Source: Tieghemostelium lacteum (lineage: Eukaryota; Evosea; Eumycetozoa; Dictyosteliales; Raperosteliaceae). From it: DNA of 64,000 nt. This document shows, in pieces, positions 1 to 7,901 of this stretch. The notes below the pieces were generated by a model. It was not told the DNA's origin, did not search any database, and saw only the letters and a program-made list of their open reading frames with translations. The position numbers and the translations under genes are program-made. Location: assembly GCA_001606155.1 (NCBI GenBank), contig LODT01000042.1:457758-521757 (forward strand), read 5' to 3'. Position 1 is the first letter of the stretch; every line of letters begins with the position of its first letter.

Positions 1-822
1 CAATGAGATTTTGAGTTAATTGTGTTTCTGTGTTTTCAGTGTTACCAAATTCTAATGTGAATTGTTGATTTTTTGGTGCTCTGAATAATGATAATTTAGT
101 TGAATCTTTTACAGCAGCAATTAACTTTTCATCAGCTACACCAGCAACATTTAATTTCTTTGGTGCTTTACCAGATTCCATAAAATTTTTACCAAACATT
201 TCTTTGGCTTTAGAGTAAATTCTAGTGTCCAAGAAGAAGTGATCAAATTTAGATTTCAATAAATTCAAGTGTTCTCTAGTTGCATAATCTTTTTCAAATG
301 AATCTCTATTGTAAACTGTTGCTGAAATACCTTGTTCTTTTAATTTACCTTCGAATTCTTCAACCTCATCTTTCTTACCTTTAATAAGTATACATAATCT
401 TTGTCCTGAACTAGATCCCATAGCATGTGGTAATGAACTAATATATTTATTCAAATGAATTTCATGAAATTATGTAAATATTCAAAAGTCCAATTATTTC
501 AGTGTTTAAAGTTAAAAATATATATTTACATGTGATGTAATGGGAATGATAATGTGGGTACTTTATGAGTTGTAAAATTAATAAAAATCTTACTAGAATC
601 TTCAATAAGATTATTTGAATCTTGTTTGTTGGCAAATTCAATTAATTGATGAATAGCCTCTTTAGCTGTTTTTAGATATGCTGGTTTATCTGCTGCTGCT
701 GGAGTAGCAGCTACTGGTTTAACAACTGTAGCTTTAGATTTGTTATTTTCATTTGAAACTTTTTGTGATGATTTTGATACAGCTACCATTTTGTTTTTAT
801 CTAACATTGAGGGGTTAATCAA
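1..822 (-). CDS. Ribosomal L1 domain-containing protein (RSL1D1/Utp30-like), 3' part off window
   Basis: Two exons are visible: 530-822 and 1-437, joined over a 92-base intron (438-529, GTAAAT...TTAG) that keeps the frame. The N-terminus is Ala/Lys/Ser-rich. After the splice the protein reads HISLPHAMGSSSGQR, followed by the middle of an L1 fold (CILIKGKKDEVEEFEGKL) and an FDHFFLDTRIYSKAKEMFGK segment. That segment matches the 'D-x-R-I...LGK' region of the eukaryotic nucleolar L1-domain family (RSL1D1 in animals, Utp30/Cic1 in yeast). That family acts in nucleolar ribosome biogenesis rather than as a ribosomal subunit. The start could be residue 1, 6 or 12 of the open frame. The C-terminus lies outside the window. 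The family call is fairly sure; the exact orthologue is not. Confidence 0.8.
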
Positions 823-1072
823 AAAAATAAAAATTTCTTTTTCGTTCGTTTTTTGGATTTTAATTTTTCAAAATTTTATTTGATGAGAAGTATATTTTTT
901 TAACACTGATCACCTATGATTGGAGTGGAAATTAGAGTTGAACAATATGTTCCATCATTTGCATATCCAAAAGGAACAAATGAGCAATATATATATTTTG
1001 CAATCTAAAATTTAGAAATATATAATATAAATTAGTATAAATGAAAAATAAAAGGGATATTTGCATCAGAGT

Positions 1073-1978
1073 TTAGTATAAAAGATAATTTACATTTGCA
1101 CCTAATTGTAAGGCAATAGCATCTTCTTGTGGATTGGTCCAATTTCTGGTAATCATAATTGATAAACCAAAAGTACCACATTCAGTAAAAACAATAGCTT
1201 CATCGTTTTCAGTAAATGGTTGAAAACCTTCGTCAGCTGGTAACCAACCTTGTTTATGTGCTACTGGACTTGGAATATATTTACCAATCATTGGTTCCCA
1301 ACCATGAGCAGTTAATAGTAATTTAATAGCCATAGCAGTGTGGTTTGGTTGCAATATTTGATAGGAGATTAGTTGTGAAAGTCCATGAACAACATCATTA
1401 CTTGCCAATACATTATTATCACCTGTTCCATCAGTATTTGGACATGGGTTTTCGTATCCTAAACAACCTGGGAAACACCATTCTGAGAAATGACTATCTG
1501 GCATTCCTAATTGTGAGAATACTTGGTTTACATGTGACAATGTAGTTTGTGCAGTCAATGAATAAGTTGCACAATTGTCACTGATACCAATCATCAGTGA
1601 CATGCATTCGAATATTGTTATATTACCAGTTGAACATGGAATTATAGTATCAAGTGTGTATAATCCATTTTCAATATCTTGAAATACTGATATCAGAATC
1701 CATAGCTTTATAGTTGATGCTGTCTGTTGTGGATCATTAGCTGTTTGACTTGAAATTTTATTATTTGAAAAATCTGTTAATGCCCATTCTGTACCTTCAC
1801 AATAGTCATATGAATAAACTAATGAGTTTACATAGTTATTGATTCTCGTATAATTTACTTCTGAACATGATTCACTGTTTTCAATTATTTTAAAATTATC
1901 AAATTCTGAATTAAATTCAAAACAAAATACAAAACTATATAGTAATATTAACAATATACTCGATACTAATAATTTCAT
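1073..1978 (-). CDS. Secreted class A beta-lactamase-like serine hydrolase
   Basis: A single-exon 301-residue protein with an N-terminal signal peptide (MKLLVSSILLILLYSFVFC). It shows the three active-site boxes of class A beta-lactamases in order. These are S-T-I-K near residue 90 (nucleophile Ser and Lys, followed by a hydrophobic helix), S-D-N near residue 133 in the context MIGISDNCATYSL, and K-Q-G near residue 243 in the context AHKQGWLP, matching the K-T-G box. The segment DNNVLASNDVVHGLSQL fits the helix after the omega loop; I could not place the general-base Glu with certainty. The fold is bacterial in origin. Whether this enzyme cleaves beta-lactams or another amide or ester is unknown. 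The secreted form suggests action on food bacteria or in a phagosome (inference). Confidence 0.85.
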   Translation of the reverse strand: MKLLVSSILLILLYSFVFCFEFNSEFDNFKIIENSESCSEVNYTRINNYVNSLVYSYDYCEGTEWALTDFSNNKISSQTANDPQQTASTIKLWILISVFQDIENGLYTLDTIIPCSTGNITIFECMSLMIGISDNCATYSLTAQTTLSHVNQVFSQLGMPDSHFSEWCFPGCLGYENPCPNTDGTGDNNVLASNDVVHGLSQLISYQILQPNHTAMAIKLLLTAHGWEPMIGKYIPSPVAHKQGWLPADEGFQPFTENDEAIVFTECGTFGLSIMITRNWTNPQEDAIALQLGANVNYLLY

Positions 1979-2106
1979 TTCTGAATTCTTAAATAATAAA
2001 TTAGATATTTTTATTTTTGATCAATAAATAAAAAAACCAAATATCCCATTTCCCAATACCAATTTGATTTTTTTAAATTTTATTTCACCAGGTGTAACAT
2101 TTCAGT

Positions 2107-3174
2107 TTAAAATAATACAACTAATATGATTAATAGTAAAAATACATTTGAGAAAGTTAAATGAATTGAGTTTGATAAGAAATCAAAGTCAGAATCACTG
2201 CTATCAGTTATATTAAATGGCCATGGTTTGGGTTTCATTGATGGTCTTGGTGTGGATGGTGGTGGAGTATTTGAAGACGATGGTGTTGGTGATTGTGGAG
2301 GGTTATTGGTATTTCCAGTTGATGAAGTCGAAGTTACAGAACTTCCAGTACTCAATGAAGTAGTAGAAGATGAAGTAGAAGAAGTAGAGAGAGGAGCAGT
2401 GGAATCACTGTTTGTATTCTGGCATTGTCGGACACACCTCCCTTCTGCAGTAAATGATAAACAGCCACCATCACTATACTGAAGATTCGATTGAATAATC
2501 TTTTCGGATTCAGTTCTTTGAATTGGTATATCAATATCTTCATTCAGTATAGAAGTTACACGAACAATATAAGTACCTTTACTAGTATCAAATGGACATA
2601 CCCAATAATTGTAATCTTGTCTCTGAAGTGGCTGAAAATCATTTCCATCAGCTAACTTTACAGAAACTGATTTTATACCAACTTTATGATTACTAATCAA
2701 GAATGCAGTCCAACCTGAATTTGAACCATCTTTCATTTTTAATTTGATACCACCTTGAGTGTAAGGATTTGCAACTTTTTTCCATTGTAAACCTTCTAGA
2801 ATACCAACTGATCTATCATAACCTAAAGCATCATAGGCATCAGTATAGAGATCAAAATGATAATCTCTTTCACACCAGCCACTATCAGGACATGAATCAG
2901 TTACAACTACAACAATCTTTTTCTGAGTTGTTGGTGAATAAATCTCGAAACTTTCACCACAAACCGCACTACCTTGATAGAATCCAGTTCCAACTGCTGC
3001 TACAAAATTTGTACCAAATCCAGTAGGCCCTTGGAGATCTTTAAAACTACAGTGTCCAGATTGAGGTGTTGTATAGAATGTTGCACTTCCTTGTTGAAGT
3101 GTTTCTTCACATCCCATCACTAATTTTACAATTACAATAATTATACTTAAAAATACAGATTTTATATAGTACAT
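2107..3174 (-). CDS. Expansin-like cell-surface protein
   Basis: 355 residues in a single exon. A signal peptide (to about residue 21) is followed by a double-psi beta-barrel domain. Its marks are GSATFYTTPQSGHCSF, a Cys pattern, and the metal-free catalytic-like loop TDSCPDSGWCERDYHFDL; the HFDL segment is the hallmark of the expansin/GH45-like barrel. Residues about 135-230 form the second, beta-sandwich (CBM63-like) domain. A Ser/Thr/Pro-rich linker (about 260-315) and a hydrophobic tail (SNVFLLLIILVVLF) follow, suggesting a GPI anchor or membrane anchor. Dictyostelids carry several expansin-like (expl) genes thought to loosen the cellulose of stalk and sheath. Which paralogue this is cannot be told from here. 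Confidence 0.88.
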   Translation of the reverse strand: MYYIKSVFLSIIIVIVKLVMGCEETLQQGSATFYTTPQSGHCSFKDLQGPTGFGTNFVAAVGTGFYQGSAVCGESFEIYSPTTQKKIVVVVTDSCPDSGWCERDYHFDLYTDAYDALGYDRSVGILEGLQWKKVANPYTQGGIKLKMKDGSNSGWTAFLISNHKVGIKSVSVKLADGNDFQPLQRQDYNYWVCPFDTSKGTYIVRVTSILNEDIDIPIQRTESEKIIQSNLQYSDGGCLSFTAEGRCVRQCQNTNSDSTAPLSTSSTSSSTTSLSTGSSVTSTSSTGNTNNPPQSPTPSSSNTPPPSTPRPSMKPKPWPFNITDSSDSDFDFLSNSIHLTFSNVFLLLIILVVLF

Positions 3175-4334
3175 ATTTTTGATTATATCTATCTAATGTT
3201 ACAAATAATATTATAATTAATATTTAAAAACAACATGTTAATTGTTTAAATAGTTTTTTTATCGTCCAATTTGTAGCCACAAAATATTTTTATTTGAATT
3301 TAAAAATGCAGCACAAGAACTAAAATTAGCAAACATATGTAGGTAGTTAGTTTGTTTGATATATATATACCACAAAATCTAACAACCACTTGTTTACACG
3401 ATCACCCTTTTATGTTTTTCTATCTATTTTAGTGGGGTAAAAATATGAAGTGATAAATTCTAAAAATAGGGTAAATGGGGGATGTTTTAATTAATCAAAA
3501 ATATTGCTATATATTTATGTACAAACACTTGAAGATTTATAAATTTAAATCTGTGAATATTTCAGTATAGAGACTCTACAATGAAAAACACACTTTGATC
3601 GATTCATTTTAAAAGAATTACCTATAAAGAATAAAATATTTTCAAATAAATAACAAATAATCCAATTTTGACTGATATTATCTTCATTTTTTTATATTAG
3701 AATTTGATTTTATAAGAAAAGAGGTAATATCAATGATTTAACATACATTGATATAGATTTAGATTAATTGCCACTATAAAATATCTGAATTAGGTAACCT
3801 ATGACACATTTTGGATAAAAATTTAATTTTTAAGCTATTTTAGATGATTTCTGATCAGTAATGCTTGTTGTAAAGTTTGCATATGAAATATATGAGCAAA
3901 ATGGTCTAATATTTGAAATGATAGTTTCTATAAATTCTCTAATTTTTTTAAATTAAAAGCAGTAAAATATAATACATCTATTTCACCCTATAATAATACT
4001 CTTAGCTAAGTGTTTTATTATTTCTGGCAGATTTATCTTTACTAAGTATAGATGTTTTTTTTGTATTGGTTTTTATGGTGTAACTGGTGATGGTATTGCA
4101 CTAGTTGTTGAAGGTGATTGAATGGATTATTAAAGGCTATTTGGATATAACAACAAAAAATATTAATATTATATAAATAAATGAAAATTTTTTATCAATT
4201 CAATAAAAAAAATTCTAATTCAATCATTGAAATGTTAAAAATAGAAATACAAATAAATATTAAAATATTTTTGAAATAATTATTATTTTTTTAATTTTTT
4301 TAATTTTTTTTGTTGACGTTGACAGGGCTAAACA
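3175..4334. other. Long divergent intergenic region
   Basis: About 1.16 kb between two genes that point away from each other. It is AT-rich with no supportable gene or tRNA. A minus-strand stretch near 4070-4125 reads as a short Ser/Thr/Pro-rich peptide (SPSTTSAIPSPVTP then stop). That resembles the linker of surface proteins and may be a relic. Just before the downstream start codon, a T-rich tract ends in TTGACAG and is followed by GGCTAAACAATG. This looks like a 3' splice site, so the coiled-coil gene may have an intron in its 5' UTR. Confidence 0.4.
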
Positions 4335-6125
4335 ATGAACAAGGATAATTTCAATAACACAACATTACCACAAAATGTATTATCAGAAATTGGTAGAATT
4401 AATGGAATTCTATTTAATAACTTTGTAAAACATCAAGATGAAATTAAACAGTTATCAGAAGAACTGGAAACAGTGAAGCAACAAAAAAATGAAATTGAAA
4501 CTAAATTTATTAAATTGACAAATAGCACAGATGGAACTACCTCTACACCACCATTAAGTAATGGTCAACAAGAAGAGATTTCAGATAAGAAAGATAATGT
4601 TATTGTTGGATCCTCACTAAAAGTAGATGAACAACAGATTGAGATTGAAAAATTATTAAAGTCAATTCAAGTACTGGAAGACAGTAAATGCAGTGTTGTC
4701 ACTCAATATGAAAACGAAAGAAATTCATGGGAGTTGCAAGTGAATGCAATGAAGATTGAGATTAGTAACCTCATTAACCAACTACAAGAACAACAACAAC
4801 AATTAAAGTTGATTCAGGTCTATGAGTTTAAAGAGAATAAATTAACTGAAGAAAGAGATGATCTACTAAAGAAAGTTGCCGAACTTCAAAAACATACTCA
4901 AGAATTACAAGAGAAATTAGATCAACAAGTGAATACAATGAGTGAATATAAACTACAACAAGAACATAAGGAACAGAATTATGTTGATCCTACTCAATTG
5001 ATTAGTGATAATAAACAGTTGGATGAGAAATGTGATTTCTTAGAGAAATCTAAAGTAGAACTACAACAACAGTTAGAGCAACTACAAGAACAACTTGGTC
5101 AGTTCAAGAGAGATTCTAGTTCTAATATAGATAATCTAAATGAACAAATTCATTTACTCTCAGTAAAGAATCAAGAGACTGTAGAAGCAAATGCTAAATT
5201 GCAACTGGAAAACGATTCTTTGGAAAAGGATATTCAGACATTAAAAGAAAAGGATCTAAATAGTGCACAATTGATGAATGGTTACAAAGAAAATGAAGAG
5301 ACTAACCAAAATCATATTCAAGAATTAAAAGCTAAAATTGAGCAATTGGAATCTAGTAATAATCAATCTGCTAATGAGCAAGTTGAAAAATTGTTGGCCG
5401 AAATCAATAGCTTGAAACAAGAGAATCAAGAAAAGGATAAGATTCTATTGGAACAGAATCAGCAGTTGATTCAAAAGATTCAGGAATTTGAAAAAGTTCA
5501 GGAACAGTCACAGAAATATACAGCATTGTTGGAGGAATTTGAAAAGCAAAGAGCAATACTAGATGAACAGGTTAAATTGAAGACTGATCTTTTGGATGAT
5601 ATTAAAAAAGAGAGATCTTCTAATCAATTATTGATTACTCAACTAGAGGAAAAAGATCAACAACTAAAGGATAAAGATACTGCTATTCAGTCACTAAAAG
5701 ATGTCCAAGTTAAGGATTCTGAAAAGATTAATAGTCTACAGGCAACCATTCAACATTACCAAGATACCTATCATGAACATGAAGTTGAAGTACAAACTAA
5801 TATAACTGACTCCATTGATCAACATCATAGTGATGTAAATCAACAAGAACAAAATGATAATAATAACTCAGATGGTGAAGAAGAAGAAGAACCAAGATTA
5901 AGACAAGTTGAAGATATTGTTAATGAGCTATATAGAACTGGTACACCACCTCTAACTCCAACTTCAGTACCACAAAGATTACACCAAGATCTAGTTGATT
6001 TAGATTTAAATGCAGTTACTACCACTGACCAAGATCAAAGCTCAGTTGTTCAAGTACAACTTAGTGATCAAGTGGAGGAAATTCAAGATGATGAAACTCA
6101 AAACGAAACTGAGGATTCCTACTAA
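4335..6125 (+). CDS. Long coiled-coil protein of unknown function
   Basis: 596 residues in a single exon. From about residue 30 to 480 it is an almost continuous coiled coil, rich in Glu, Gln, Lys and Leu with heptad spacing (for example KLLAEINSLKQENQEKDK and QQLEQLQEQLGQFKRD). It is broken by a Ser/Thr/Pro stretch near 66-75. The C-terminal 110 residues are acidic and non-helical (DGEEEEEPRLRQVEDIVNELYRTG, then Thr/Pro- and Gln/Asp-rich). I see no GRIP, motor, kinase or membrane segment. A golgin, centrosomal or cytoskeletal scaffold would all fit; none is supported over the others. The start codon has A at -3. Confidence 0.75.
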   Translation: MNKDNFNNTTLPQNVLSEIGRINGILFNNFVKHQDEIKQLSEELETVKQQKNEIETKFIKLTNSTDGTTSTPPLSNGQQEEISDKKDNVIVGSSLKVDEQQIEIEKLLKSIQVLEDSKCSVVTQYENERNSWELQVNAMKIEISNLINQLQEQQQQLKLIQVYEFKENKLTEERDDLLKKVAELQKHTQELQEKLDQQVNTMSEYKLQQEHKEQNYVDPTQLISDNKQLDEKCDFLEKSKVELQQQLEQLQEQLGQFKRDSSSNIDNLNEQIHLLSVKNQETVEANAKLQLENDSLEKDIQTLKEKDLNSAQLMNGYKENEETNQNHIQELKAKIEQLESSNNQSANEQVEKLLAEINSLKQENQEKDKILLEQNQQLIQKIQEFEKVQEQSQKYTALLEEFEKQRAILDEQVKLKTDLLDDIKKERSSNQLLITQLEEKDQQLKDKDTAIQSLKDVQVKDSEKINSLQATIQHYQDTYHEHEVEVQTNITDSIDQHHSDVNQQEQNDNNNSDGEEEEEPRLRQVEDIVNELYRTGTPPLTPTSVPQRLHQDLVDLDLNAVTTTDQDQSSVVQVQLSDQVEEIQDDETQNETEDSY

Positions 6126-6235
6126 ATTTTTTATATATAAGATCCATTCATATACCCTATTTAAAATAAAATATATTTATACACTCATGAAAATATGGTT
6201 TTATTAAAATAATTGAAAAAGTGAGCATTTAAAAC

Positions 6236-6576
6236 ACTTGGATTCCAAGAAATTGTAGATCTCACTGGGCAAATTATATCTACCGATCAATTAAAAAGTG
6301 GGTAGAAATTGTAGAACATACTCTAAAAATCATTGCACCTTCTACTAGATTTACTAAACTACAATACAATCAGTTAGTTGGCTTATTCAAGCCAAAGAAG
6401 ATGATGTCCACTACTTCCGTGAATCCCAGAATATCAAAGTAGGCCTTCAAGGTCTCGCCGGTAATAAAGGTGGTATAGATATGAGACTCCTATTCTCTGA
6501 TACCTCATTCACATTTGTGACAAGGAAATGTTGAAGACCGTGTCTATGACTCTGGCTATAGCTTCAGGTTAGGTGA
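6236..6576 (+). pseudogene. Fragment of an inositol polyphosphate 5-phosphatase gene
   Basis: Protein-like pieces of the IPPc catalytic domain lie in the right order but in different frames. The first piece, LGFQEIVDLTGQIISTD, ends at TAG 6303-6305. Next comes WVEIVEHTLK...FTKLQYNQLVGLF in the next frame, then IKVGLQGLAGNKGGIDMRLL with FSDTSFTFV, ending in TGA. The last piece, NVEDRVYDSGYSF, carries LGDFN. These match the 5-phosphatase landmarks (GxQE, KVG..GNKG, the FCFV-type strand, GDxN). The stretch between the FTFV and GDFN motifs is far too short, so there is an internal deletion as well as frameshifts. It is a decayed duplicate of a host phosphoinositide phosphatase gene, not a working gene. 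Confidence 0.75.
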
Positions 6577-6770
6577 TTTCAATTTAATAATAATAACAAA
6601 AATTATAGTAATAATACAAACACTAATTGAGTTGAGAAATGAAAATTAATTAGAATCATTCTTAAATAGAACTACAACTTGTATTTATTTAAAAAATGTG
6701 GACTTGGGTTATGATTGCTGATTGTTTGATTATTGCTGTTATGATGATTGTAATCAAACTAACTATTGCT

Positions 6771-7568
6771 TTAATATCTTAGAAGATTATTAATAATATC
6801 ATGAAAATTATCATTATAAAATTGGAATTCGGGTAATTGTTTTAATTTAAATTTTTTTGATTGTATAACTTCATTTGATTTTTTAATATACCCAATGTTA
6901 AGTAATTCTACCAAATTATTGGTGAATGAAAGTGGTACAGAATAATCTGATTTGAGAGAATCCAATGTATTTATCATTCTTGGAATACATAGAGTTAAAT
7001 ATACGATAATTAATTTTGTTTTTATATTCTCTTTTTTGTTTATATTATGAGGAACTGCACATAAATTATTGGAATGATTTAAATGATATTTTATAAGAGA
7101 TCCTACTTTACAAACTCTGTGTATGCTTGGGTCTCTTGAAGAAATCCAATCACGAAATGCTTTAGCTGCAAACTCGAGCGCAATGATGTGATCTATTTGA
7201 TAATCTGGTAATTTAGTATTTTTCTCTATTTGTTTGATAGATAGGATATCTTGTTCAAAGTATACGTTTACATGTGGTCTATTTGTTCTGAAAATACAAG
7301 ATAATAAAAAACCATTACATGATGATATTACTGTCCGTTCATTGTCGCCATCATCTAATATTTCTTCTTCTTGGTCATCATCAAAAGTTTCTTCTTCTTC
7401 ATCTTCATCTTCTTCATCTTTATTACTCTCACTATCATCATAATCATCATCATCATCTAATATTTCTTCTTCTACTTCTTCTTTATTACTCTCACTATCA
7501 TCGTAATCATCATCATCATCTAATATTTCTTCTTCTATGTTTGCCATATTATTCACACAAAACTCCAA
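6771..7568 (-). CDS. Protein with acidic repeats and an HNH-type nuclease motif
   Basis: 265 residues in a single exon. The first ~75 residues are a run of Asp/Glu blocks. Two near-identical 18-residue units (EEEILDDDDDYDDSESNK) are followed by degenerate ones. The remainder is a compact basic domain with YQIDHIIALEFAAKAF (about residues 124-139). About 35 residues later comes NNLCAVPHNINKKENIKTK. The spacing and the D-H ... N-L ... N-x-K-K-x-N pattern match the HNH (His-Me finger) nuclease core, in which the zinc cysteines are often lost. The acidic N-terminus could act as a histone- or nucleic-acid-mimicking tail. The motif match is my reading; no enzyme activity is known, and I cannot name a described family. 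Confidence 0.6.
   Translation of the reverse strand: MEFCVNNMANIEEEILDDDDDYDDSESNKEEVEEEILDDDDDYDDSESNKDEEDEDEEEETFDDDQEEEILDDGDNERTVISSCNGFLLSCIFRTNRPHVNVYFEQDILSIKQIEKNTKLPDYQIDHIIALEFAAKAFRDWISSRDPSIHRVCKVGSLIKYHLNHSNNLCAVPHNINKKENIKTKLIIVYLTLCIPRMINTLDSLKSDYSVPLSFTNNLVELLNIGYIKKSNEVIQSKKFKLKQLPEFQFYNDNFHDIINNLLRY
7419..7536 (-). repeat. Tandem 55-base duplication in the acidic N-terminus
   Basis: Copies at 7419-7473 and 7482-7536 are 55 bases each and, by eye, differ at one base (CATAATC against CGTAATC). They encode the two EEEILDDDDDYDDSESNK units. The near identity at silent positions points to a recent duplication. Confidence 0.85.
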
Positions 7569-7901
7569 ATGATGATTTTAAATCATCAAAACTTTTTTTT
7601 CTTGTATGTTAGGTTTACGAAGAAAAAACTTTAATGGAAATTGCTTAAGTTTTAAACAAACAACTTTTCAAATTTTATTTAATTTTAACCAAAACACCAA
7701 TTTTTGATAAATTTTTTTAAATTAACTATTTAACTCTAAATGTAATAAATGTTGTTTATATATTGAAAGTAATTCGAAAAAATCTTTTTTCGAATTTTTT
7801 ATTAAGTTGCAAAATATAGGTTTGATGCCATTTTTCATTATTTACAAAATACTCAGGTTTTAAGGGTTAATTCAAATGACATCTAAGTTTATTTAATTAA
7901 A
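7569..7901. promoter_or_regulatory. Spacer with a perfect 12-bp inverted repeat
   Basis: This is the upstream region of the HNH-motif gene and the 3' flank of the mitochondrial RNA polymerase gene, both on the minus strand. It is mostly A and T tracts. It holds AATTCGAAAAAA (7771-7782) and its exact reverse complement (7785-7796) separated by two bases, about 105 bases beyond the polymerase stop codon. It could mark transcript end formation or bind a dimeric factor. Nothing else is seen. Confidence 0.45.
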
